A stretch of 7,123 nt of DNA from Betaproteobacteria bacterium. Its GTDB lineage: Bacteria; Pseudomonadota; Gammaproteobacteria; Burkholderiales; Usitatibacteraceae. The position numbers were made by a program, and so were the translations under genes. Under the pieces are notes generated by a model that saw only the letters and a list, made by a program, of their open reading frames with translations, was not told the origin of the DNA and ran no database searches. The stretch spans positions 1 to 7,123 of the forward strand of contig JANYFH010000159.1 in the NCBI GenBank assembly GCA_025362705.1, read 5' to 3'. The number at the start of each line of letters is the position of its first letter. The first letter of the stretch is position 1. Positions 1 to 6,427 of this stretch are shown piece by piece.

Positions 1-1600
1 CCAGATCTGCACCGAAGTCGAAGCTGACCATCTGGCTCGTAATCTGGTATTGCCCTGCACGTTTACCATCGAGATACAGATCAATCGGGCGGCGTGTCAG
101 TTCAAGAGCGGGCAGGACGCTGAGCGAATTGGCAATGCCGGTACCGCCAAAGGGCTGCTGAAACTGCGATGAGAAACGGCGATCGCGACCCACCTGCAAG
201 TCGTTCAACCACTCCGCACCCGCAGAGTTAAATTGTGTCTGCTGGTAGCGCATGAGCAGGTTGAAACGTCCTTCGCCCGCCGTGTCAGCGGCCATTGAGA
301 GCCCGAAGCGCAGGTAATTTGGCCCCCATGGTTTTTCCAGCGCATTCACTGCAAGGATATTGCGATTGCCTTCGGTGGTAAGGCCGTAATTGACGCGTTC
401 AAAATAGCCTGTGCCATATACGCGACTGATACCGACATTGAGTTTTTTGAAATCCACCGGGTCGCCGGGCTTCACGCCGAGTGTGCGTTTGAGTTCCTGT
501 TCGTTCGCCCGTTGCAGGCCGACAATGCGAATTTCGTCGATCTTGTCGTTGGCCGTATACGGAATCGCCGCGCGTGCCGCTTGCAAGTTTCGATGCGCTG
601 CATAAATTGCCGGGGGAGTATTCAATTTCTCAAGCAGCGGAGCTTGTTCACGCGTCGCCGCTGCACCCAGTGTGATGGCATCCGCAACCAAACTGAAATC
701 GGTCGAACCGATGGTATCCAGCGCCGGTGAAATCAGGAAATCATTCGGTGTCAAAGATTCGAGCGATGCCCGCATGTTCTGCTCGGTGAGGATGTTGATC
801 ATCTGCAGGGATACGCCGACGATGGAGAGTATTTCATTGCGCTTTAACAGCGGCGAACTGATGTTCACTGCGATGACGATGTCCGCACCCATTTGCCTCA
901 CCACGTCTACCGGCAAATTGCGGGTCAGGCCACCGTCTAGATAAATTTTGTCGCCGATGGGGAAGGGCGCGATCGCACCCGGTACCGACATCGATGCACG
1001 CATTGCGTCGGGCAGGCGACCGTGATCGAATACCACCATGCGCCCGGTTTCGGCATCGGTAGCGACGGCACGGAAGGGAATCGGCAGTCGATCAAAATCG
1101 GTGGAACCGGGCGCGCTGCGCGTAATCAGGCTAAATAGCGTATCGAGCTTTTGGCCGGAGATAGCGCCTGCCGGTAGCCGCACGCTGCCATCTTTCACGC
1201 CGAGCTCCAGCTTCAACAGGCGCGTTTGATCTTCCTCCTTGCGCGGGAAACTGCGATCTTCACGCGGACTGGTATCGGTGAGGAGATCATCCCAGTCCGC
1301 GCCTTCCAGGCGGCGCTCGAGTTCATCTATTGAGGTGCCTGATGCGTACGCCGCACCTACCAATGCACCCATGCTGGTACCGGCGATGTAGTCGATGGGA
1401 ATGTGCAGTTGTTCGAGCACCTTGATCACGCCGACATGCGCCGCGCCACGCGCGCCACCACCGGAGAGTGCCAGGCCGATTTTCGGCCGCGCTTTGCTTT
1501 GGGATGTTTCGCCGGGCTTGACCTGGCCCAACGCGTGGGAAGCCGTTAACAGCATTACGAGAATGAATGACGGTGTACGCAGGGCGTGAATGGAAATCAT
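1..1600 (-). CDS. Patatin-like phospholipase with POTRA and outer-membrane barrel (PlpD-like, type Vd autotransporter architecture), 3' end cut by window
   Basis: The frame is open for 533 codons from ATG at 1600 and leaves the window without a stop. It is the first start codon after an in-frame TGA about 30 bases upstream. Residues 1-25 look like a Sec signal peptide (hydrophobic core FILVMLL, likely cut after ALG). The patatin domain spans about 39-320: oxyanion-hole glycines GGGARG (47-52), nucleophile elbow GTSMG with Ser76, and the dyad Asp222 in DGG. A POTRA-like segment follows (about 354-424, IDEIRIVG start), and from about Trp425 the pattern suits a BamA/TamA-type beta barrel. In the known family (Pseudomonas aeruginosa PlpD, roughly 730 residues) the barrel anchors the lipase in the outer membrane and exposes or releases a phospholipase A1-type enzyme. 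About 200 residues of barrel would lie outside the window. The gene follows the RND pump by 65 bases on the same strand, and co-transcription is possible. The domain call is firm; secretion and substrate are inferred. Confidence 0.93.
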   Translation of the reverse strand, partial: MISIHALRTPSFILVMLLTASHALGQVKPGETSQSKARPKIGLALSGGGARGAAHVGVIKVLEQLHIPIDYIAGTSMGALVGAAYASGTSIDELERRLEGADWDDLLTDTSPREDRSFPRKEEDQTRLLKLELGVKDGSVRLPAGAISGQKLDTLFSLITRSAPGSTDFDRLPIPFRAVATDAETGRMVVFDHGRLPDAMRASMSVPGAIAPFPIGDKIYLDGGLTRNLPVDVVRQMGADIVIAVNISSPLLKRNEILSIVGVSLQMINILTEQNMRASLESLTPNDFLISPALDTIGSTDFSLVADAITLGAAATREQAPLLEKLNTPPAIYAAHRNLQAARAAIPYTANDKIDEIRIVGLQRANEQELKRTLGVKPGDPVDFKKLNVGISRVYGTGYFERVNYGLTTEGNRNILAVNALEKPWGPNYLRFGLSMAADTAGEGRFNLLMRYQQTQFNSAGAEWLNDLQVGRDRRFSSQFQQPFGGTGIANSLSVLPALELTRRPIDLYLDGKRAGQYQITSQMVSFDFGADL

Positions 1601-1665
1601 GCGCTCATTGTAGCGCGGCCACTGAGTGGTTCAGCCATTGAAGCGTGCGGAACAGAGTGCGCGCC
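1601..1665 (-). other. Intergenic gap between pump and patatin gene, with a TACAAT -10-like box
   Basis: These 65 bases separate the pump stop from the patatin start. Read on the minus strand, a TACAAT hexamer (1612-1607) resembles a sigma-70 -10 box, but no good -35 lies 16-18 bp upstream (the candidates are like GCTGAA). A start about 7 bases after it would fall at or next to the patatin ATG, giving an almost leaderless mRNA. A short perfect inverted repeat, CCACT-C-AGTGG (1629-1619), has no following T-run, so I do not call a terminator. No clear Shine-Dalgarno sequence precedes the patatin ATG. An independent promoter is possible but weakly supported. Confidence 0.3.
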
Positions 1666-4600
1666 CTATGCAATCACCGCCGATGTCGACGCAGGTCTGA
1701 CGCGGAACCAAGCCGCATAGAGCGCCGGTAAAAACAATAACGTGAGCATGGTGCCAACAAACAAACCGCCCATAATCGCGACGGCCATTGGACCGAAAAA
1801 GTCCGAGCGCGTGAGCGGTATCATCGCCAGTATTGCGGCAAGAGCAGTGAGCGCGATTGGACGCAGGCGCCGCACGGTCGCATCGATGACGGCGTTGAAT
1901 GGATCGTGGCCTTCAGCAATATCTCTTTCGATCTGATCGATCAGGATGACTGAGTTGCGCATGATCATTCCAAACAACGCGATGGTACCGAGCATCGCCA
2001 CGAAGCCGAACGGTTTATTGAACAGCATCAGGAATGGTGCCACGCCGATCAGGCCCAGCGGTGCGGTGAGTAGCACCAGGATTACCCGCTGAAAACTCAT
2101 CAATTGAACCATGAGCGCTGTAATTACAACAAATAAAAGCAAGGGCACACCGGCGTTGATTGAGGTCTGGCCCCTGCCACTTTCTTCGACGGCGCCGCCC
2201 ACTTCAAGACGATACCCCGGTTCCAGCTTCGCGCGAATCGGTGCGAGCAGCGGGCTGATCTGTGCAACGACTGTCGCCGGTTGTACCGATGGATCGTAAA
2301 TGTCGGCACGCACGATCATGGTTGGCAAGCGGTCACGCCGCCAGATGACACCGTCTTCAAATTCGTAGCGTACTTTGGCAATCTGCGTGATCGGTACCGC
2401 GCGCCCTGAGCGTGTAGGTACGTTGAGACTCTCCAGCAGATGCAGCTTCGCGCGTTCATCACCCGGGCCACGAATCAGCACTTCGATTTGCTTGTCGCGT
2501 TCGCGGAAAAATGTTGCCTGTGTGCCGTTGAGGGAGCTATTCAGAAACGCCGCGACCTCTTGCGATGAGGTACCGAGCAGACGCGCCTTGTCCTGATCGA
2601 CATCGAGCTTGATTACTTTGGATCGTTCATCCCAATCGAACTGCACGTTCACCAGACTTTTGTTTGCGCGCATAACGTCAGCAACTTGCGAAGCGAGGGT
2701 GCGAATGGTGGGGATATCCTCGCCCGACACCCGGAACTGAACGGGGAAACCGACCGGCGGACCATTTTCCAGACGCTGTACACGGGTACGAGCAGACGGG
2801 AATGTGGCGTCGAACATGTTGATCAGTTTGGTGCGTAATTCTTCGCGCGCTTTAACGCCTTTGGTCGTGATCACAAACTGCGCAAAACTCGGCGTTGGTA
2901 ATTGCTGATCCAGCGGAAAATAGAAGCGCGGCGCGCCAGCGCCGACGTAGCTCGCGTAGTTGGAATGGAGGTCTTTTTCTTTTTCCAGAAAGGCCTCGAG
3001 AACCATTACCTGCTTTTCAGTCGCCTGAAACGATGAGCCTTCCGGTAACTTGATATCAACCAATAGTTCCACGCGTGTTGAGGATGGGAAGAACTGCTGC
3101 TGCAATAATTTGAACGCGAATAGCGATGCCACGAATAGCAGCAAGGTCGCCAGCAACACGGTTTTCCTGTTAGTGACGCACCAGGCGACAGTTGCGCGAA
3201 AGCGCCGGTAAAACGGTTTGGCGTACACATCGTGCTCGCCATGCACGGCGGGGTCGTGACCGGGATCGTGTGCCTGGCTTGCGTCAGCGGGCGCCAGGCG
3301 CAAGGCGAGGCGCTTGCCGACCATGGGAATGCGTGCCACCCAATCTGCAATACGACGCATCCTCGGCGTAATGACCGGCAGGCCATCCTTGTAATCGGGC
3401 AGAAATTTGTATCCGAAATACGGGATGAAGATGACTGCTGCGACCCAGGAAATAATCAGCGCAAGCGATGTCACCTGAAAGATTGACCGCGTGTATTCGC
3501 CCGTACCTGACTTCGCAGTCGCGATTGGCAAAAATCCCGCTGCCGTAATAATAGTGCCAGTCAACATCGGAAATGCTGTTGACGTGTACGCGAAGCTCGC
3601 CGCTTTCATGCGGTCCCAGCCTTGCTCCATTTTGATGGCCATCATTTCGACTGCGATGATGGCGTCGTCCACCAATAGACCGAGCGAGAGAATAAGGGCA
3701 CCCAATGAAATCTTGTGAAGCCCGACATCGAATAACGACATAAACAAAAATGTCGCCGCCAGCACTAGCGGAATGGATAGCGCAACAACAAAGCCGGTGC
3801 GCACGCCCAGGCTAAAAAAGGTGACTGCAAGAACGATGACAACCGCTTCGGCCAATGAGCGCACAAATTCGCGTACGCTGGCGGCAACCGCACGCGGCTG
3901 ATCGTTGACGCGATGCAATTCGAGTCCGATCGGAAGCGTTGCCTCCAGTTGAGTCAGCGTAGCGTCGAGATTTTTGCCTAACTCGATAATGTCGCCGTTC
4001 GCGCGCATCGATACGCCGATGCCGAGTGCAGGTGTTCCCCGGTAGCGCATGCGGGAAAGCGGCGGATCGGCGTAGCCGCGTGTGACGGTGGCGATATCAC
4101 CGATCTTGAAATTGCGTCCGTTGGCGCGAAGGGTGAAATTCTTGATCGCGTCGGTATTTTCGAACGCGCCGTTGGCTCGCACGTAAATTTTATCGGTTGC
4201 AGTCTCGAATGCCCCGCCCGGCGTGACGGCATTTTGCGCCTGCATGGCGGCAACGATTGAATTTCCATCCACGCCGAGCGTTGCCAGTTTGACATTGGAA
4301 ATTTCGATGAAGATTTTTTCTTCCTGTTCGCCGATGATATCGACCTTGGCGACGTCTTTGATGCGAACCAATTCTCGACGGATCCGATCAGCATAGATTT
4401 TCTTGTCAGCATAGCTAAAGCCTTCGCCTGTCAGCGCGAAAATATTGCCGAAGGTGTCGCCAAATTCATCGTTGAAAAACGGGCCCTGGCTGCTGGCGGG
4501 CAATGTCTGGCGAATATCGCCTATGCGTTTTCTTACTTGATACTGGAGGGTCGGCACTTCCGAGGCAGGAATGGCATCGTCAATATAAAAAAATACCTGG

Positions 4601-4872
4601 CTCTCGCCGGGACGCGAATAACTTCTGATGTAAAGATGAGGCAGTTCTTCGAGGCGCTTTTCAATCTTGTCGGTGATCTGCTGTTCGACTTCGTGTGCAG
4701 TAGCGCCGGGCCAGATGGTTCGTACCGTCATGATCTTGAAGGTGAACGGCGGATCTTCCGATTGGCCCAGTTTTCCGTAGGAGAGTATGCCAATGACGCC
4801 GAGCAGAATGACCATGAACAACACCAGCGGCTGGTGTTTCAATGCCCATTCTGAAAGATTGAAGTTTTTCAT
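1666..4872 (-). CDS. RND multidrug efflux pump, inner-membrane permease (HAE-1 type, TriC-like)
   Basis: This 1068-residue protein is of normal RND length (AcrB is 1049). It would use the proton gradient to drive substrates from periplasm or inner membrane into an outer-membrane channel. The topology is the usual 12 helices in two repeats: TM1 about 14-32, a large periplasmic domain to about 335, TM2-TM6 about 337-487, a cytoplasmic linker, TM7 about 568-588, a second periplasmic domain to about 905, then TM8-TM12 to about 1055. The paired acidic residues of the TM4 proton relay are present (Asp402-Asp403 in LLVDDAIIAVE). The TM10 position that is Lys940 in AcrB is Arg972 here (GMIMRNSVILID). 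The cytoplasmic linker carries a His/Asp-rich stretch at 535-548. HAE-1 drug pump is more likely than a CzcA-type metal pump because TM4 carries the VDD motif, not the DFG-type motif of metal pumps. The ATG at 4872 opens the conserved N-terminus; its leader is A-rich with no strong Shine-Dalgarno. It lies 44 bases after the adaptor gene, so they form one operon. The substrate is unknown. Confidence 0.95.
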   Translation of the reverse strand: MKNFNLSEWALKHQPLVLFMVILLGVIGILSYGKLGQSEDPPFTFKIMTVRTIWPGATAHEVEQQITDKIEKRLEELPHLYIRSYSRPGESQVFFYIDDAIPASEVPTLQYQVRKRIGDIRQTLPASSQGPFFNDEFGDTFGNIFALTGEGFSYADKKIYADRIRRELVRIKDVAKVDIIGEQEEKIFIEISNVKLATLGVDGNSIVAAMQAQNAVTPGGAFETATDKIYVRANGAFENTDAIKNFTLRANGRNFKIGDIATVTRGYADPPLSRMRYRGTPALGIGVSMRANGDIIELGKNLDATLTQLEATLPIGLELHRVNDQPRAVAASVREFVRSLAEAVVIVLAVTFFSLGVRTGFVVALSIPLVLAATFLFMSLFDVGLHKISLGALILSLGLLVDDAIIAVEMMAIKMEQGWDRMKAASFAYTSTAFPMLTGTIITAAGFLPIATAKSGTGEYTRSIFQVTSLALIISWVAAVIFIPYFGYKFLPDYKDGLPVITPRMRRIADWVARIPMVGKRLALRLAPADASQAHDPGHDPAVHGEHDVYAKPFYRRFRATVAWCVTNRKTVLLATLLLFVASLFAFKLLQQQFFPSSTRVELLVDIKLPEGSSFQATEKQVMVLEAFLEKEKDLHSNYASYVGAGAPRFYFPLDQQLPTPSFAQFVITTKGVKAREELRTKLINMFDATFPSARTRVQRLENGPPVGFPVQFRVSGEDIPTIRTLASQVADVMRANKSLVNVQFDWDERSKVIKLDVDQDKARLLGTSSQEVAAFLNSSLNGTQATFFRERDKQIEVLIRGPGDERAKLHLLESLNVPTRSGRAVPITQIAKVRYEFEDGVIWRRDRLPTMIVRADIYDPSVQPATVVAQISPLLAPIRAKLEPGYRLEVGGAVEESGRGQTSINAGVPLLLFVVITALMVQLMSFQRVILVLLTAPLGLIGVAPFLMLFNKPFGFVAMLGTIALFGMIMRNSVILIDQIERDIAEGHDPFNAVIDATVRRLRPIALTALAAILAMIPLTRSDFFGPMAVAIMGGLFVGTMLTLLFLPALYAAWFRVRPASTSAVIA
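3229..3270 (-). repeat. His/Asp-rich segment in the pump's central cytoplasmic loop, with a 12-base imperfect tandem repeat
   Basis: Pump residues 535-548 read HDPGHDPAVHGEHD: four His and three Asp plus one Glu in 14 residues, between TM6 and TM7. The DNA for HDPG and HDPA is an imperfect 12-base tandem unit (CACGATCCCGGT then CACGACCCCGCC), suggesting local duplication. AcrB has no such stretch. Similar His-rich linkers occur, from memory, in some TriC-like permeases, so this may be a subfamily trait. A role in metal binding would be inference only. Confidence 0.6.
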
Positions 4873-4916
4873 TTTTGCGTTTTGACCGAAATTGCGCAGT
4901 TACAAAACTTGCATGT

Positions 4917-6131
4917 TCACCGCGCAAACAGCCGGTCAAGGAACGCCAGCTCCTGTTTCTTTTCCGGCTCGGTGACGGCGGCCGGGGCATGTGCGACTTT
5001 GCCGTCGCCTGTTACGATTGCATCCACAATCGGCTTGACGACTTCACCTTCACGAAGCTTGTGTACACCAGCTGCAACGATGATGTCGCCAGGTTTAACG
5101 CTGCCATTGGTAGCCTTGACGATGGCCGACGTTTCGCGATACTGAATGACGGTAACTTCTTTCAGCGCAACTTTTCCATCGGCGGCTATCAGCCATACGC
5201 CGGTAGTCTTGTCGCGAACGTAGATCGCTGAGAGGGGAACAGCGAGTGTGTTGACCTCATTTGCTCCAGCGAATACGGCATAAGCCGACATACCAAGCTG
5301 GATGGACTCATCCAATTCCAGCAAACTGACGCGCACAGCATACGTGCGTGTGACGGGGTCTGCGGCACCACCGATTTCACGAACTCTTGCCTTGTAATAT
5401 TTTTCAGGGTTCGACCAGAGCGCCACGCGCAGTTCGCGCGGCAGCGCACCCTTGCCTTTGAATTCACCCAACTTCGCTTCTGGCACGCTAATCGAGAGTT
5501 CTTTTTCCTGAGGATTGGCGATCTTCATGACAGCTTGACCCGCAGCGACAACTTGCCCGGCTTCCACCATTACCTGCGTTACCACACCATTCATTTCTGC
5601 GTTAAGCGTTGTGTAGCCTTCCTGGTTTATCGTCACATTCGATTGCGCATATGCGGCATCGAGTCGCGCTTTGGCGGCGTTGGCGGCATTTATTTTTTGG
5701 TCGAGAGCGGATTTGCTTACAAAGCCTTTGTTGAATAAATCCTGGAATCGCGCGAGCTCGGCAACGGCGAAATCGGCCTCGGTCTGTTGAGCCGCAACTT
5801 GCGATTTGCTCGCGTCGGCGGCGAGTTTCACGTCTTGCGGGTCGATGCGCGCGAGCGCCTGACCCTTTTTGACCACTGCGCCGGCGTCTACAAGGCGCTG
5901 GGTGATTTTGCCGCCTACGCGAAATGCATGATCGGCCTCGATTCGTGCGCGAATATCACCGGCATAAACATCATTGTCGATACCTGATGTTGCGGGTATT
6001 TTGTAGGCCAGCGCAGGGCGCGCCTGAGTCGGTGTGGCGTCCTGTTTGGCGCAGCCAGCGACGCCGGACGTCAGCACGATTCCGCCCGCGAGTGTTAATG
6101 CTAAGTATCTGTAATAAAAGGAAGTTGTCAT
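4917..6131 (-). CDS. RND efflux periplasmic adaptor (membrane fusion protein), lipoprotein
   Basis: This 404-residue protein is the usual adaptor length and would bridge the downstream RND pump to a TolC-like channel. A lipoprotein signal ends at Cys27 (lipobox VAGC), so the mature protein should be lipid-anchored. Domain order is typical: first lipoyl half about 66-100 (FRVGGKITQRLVDAGAVVKKGQ), helical hairpin about 101-170, second lipoyl half about 174-205 (NAEMNGVVTQVMVEAGQVV), beta barrel about 208-290 with the family motif DPVTRTYAVRV (258-268), and membrane-proximal domain about 291-365. The tail 366-404 is low in conserved features and rich in Ala, Glu and Lys. After Cys27 come Ala-Lys-Gln; Lys at +3 is like MexA, where it helps hold the lipoprotein in the inner membrane. 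The ATG at 6131 is preceded by AGTGA, a weak Shine-Dalgarno. It is the first gene of the efflux operon, about 62 bases downstream of the predicted transcript start. Family call is firm; the drug spectrum is unknown. Confidence 0.95.
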   Translation of the reverse strand: MTTSFYYRYLALTLAGGIVLTSGVAGCAKQDATPTQARPALAYKIPATSGIDNDVYAGDIRARIEADHAFRVGGKITQRLVDAGAVVKKGQALARIDPQDVKLAADASKSQVAAQQTEADFAVAELARFQDLFNKGFVSKSALDQKINAANAAKARLDAAYAQSNVTINQEGYTTLNAEMNGVVTQVMVEAGQVVAAGQAVMKIANPQEKELSISVPEAKLGEFKGKGALPRELRVALWSNPEKYYKARVREIGGAADPVTRTYAVRVSLLELDESIQLGMSAYAVFAGANEVNTLAVPLSAIYVRDKTTGVWLIAADGKVALKEVTVIQYRETSAIVKATNGSVKPGDIIVAAGVHKLREGEVVKPIVDAIVTGDGKVAHAPAAVTEPEKKQELAFLDRLFAR

Positions 6132-6185
6132 TTTTTCACTGGAATAAGCTTACACAATTTCTCGCAGACTGCAGACGCAAAATAT

Positions 6186-6205
6186 AACTGACCAATGAGT
6201 AAGTT
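6186..6205. promoter_or_regulatory. Operator-like 20-bp imperfect dyad overlapping the -10 box
   Basis: On the plus strand the site runs from AACTGACCAA to TGAGTAAGTT. Compared with its own reverse complement, 14 of 20 positions match, including the outer four bases at each end (AACT...AGTT) and the inner AC/GT and central AT steps. Its right edge covers all but one base of the -10 hexamer and it extends across the predicted transcript start, so a bound dimer would block transcription. Size and placement are those of TetR/AcrR-family operators that commonly control RND efflux operons. No regulator gene is in the window. The dyad is seen; the protein that binds it is inferred. Confidence 0.5.
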
Positions 6206-6229
6206 ACGCTCAAACCCAATAACTGTCAA
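6201..6229 (-). promoter_or_regulatory. Sigma-70 promoter of the efflux operon
   Basis: Read on the minus strand, a perfect -35 TTGACA (6229-6224) is followed by a 17-bp spacer and TAACTT (6206-6201) as -10. The -10 matches the consensus at the first two positions and the last. Transcription should begin near 6194, giving a leader of about 62 bases before the adaptor ATG. It is the best match in the gap and correctly placed and oriented. A TATATT hexamer slightly downstream (6186-6181) lacks a good -35 and is less likely. Confidence 0.65.
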
Positions 6230-6427
6230 CTTGCCTGTGACGATGTTTTCCACACGAATTTGCGGCATGCATGTTGCGCGCGATGAACAAGCAATCGGAG
6301 AGCGCCATTGGGTGCGCCATTCAGAGCGAAAAGTCCTGAAAAACCGCGCAAATGCTGGGGTCTGATTGAATGTGAAACCACCAACATGTGCGTGCCAACT
6401 TCGTTGCTGCGTCGGTATATGGCGGCA

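Larger units (their letters stand above)
6132..6427. other. Intergenic region between glpK and the efflux operon; no gene seen
   Basis: This 296-base gap holds the efflux-operon promoter and operator-like dyad in its part nearest the adaptor gene (6186-6229). The rest, next to the glpK stop, shows no open frame with family features and no good intrinsic terminator. The one T-run on the minus strand (GGTTTTTC near 6330-6340) lacks a strong preceding stem. An 8-bp direct repeat, GCGCCATT, occurs at 6302-6309 and 6314-6321, spaced 12 bases apart; it has no assigned role. A tiny CAAC-GAA-GTTG stem lies close after the glpK stop. Confidence 0.6.

Noticed and set aside
411..944. Several overlapping plus-strand open frames opposite the patatin gene
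   Set aside because: They are short, lack family motifs, and lie antisense to a continuous frame with a signal peptide, catalytic motifs and POTRA sequence.
1619..1629. Inverted repeat CCACT-C-AGTGG as an intrinsic terminator after the pump gene
   Set aside because: The stem is only 4-5 bp with an impossible or minimal loop, and no T-run follows on the minus strand.
3006..3386. A 126-codon minus-strand frame inside the pump gene
   Set aside because: It is an alternate frame of the RND gene with Ser/Arg/Cys-rich low-quality sequence and no leader or domain; the pump frame is intact across it.
4875..5231. Plus-strand frame of 118 codons opposite the end of the adaptor gene
   Set aside because: It is antisense to conserved adaptor sequence and has no recognisable domain or ribosome binding site.
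6302..6321. GCGCCATT direct repeat as a binding site or the start of a repeat array
   Set aside because: There are only two 8-bp copies, upstream of the promoter, with no further units; chance is a sufficient explanation.
6321..6427. Rho-independent terminator for glpK
   Set aside because: The only T-run lacks a strong GC-rich stem directly before it, and the small CAAC-GAA-GTTG stem has no T-tract.
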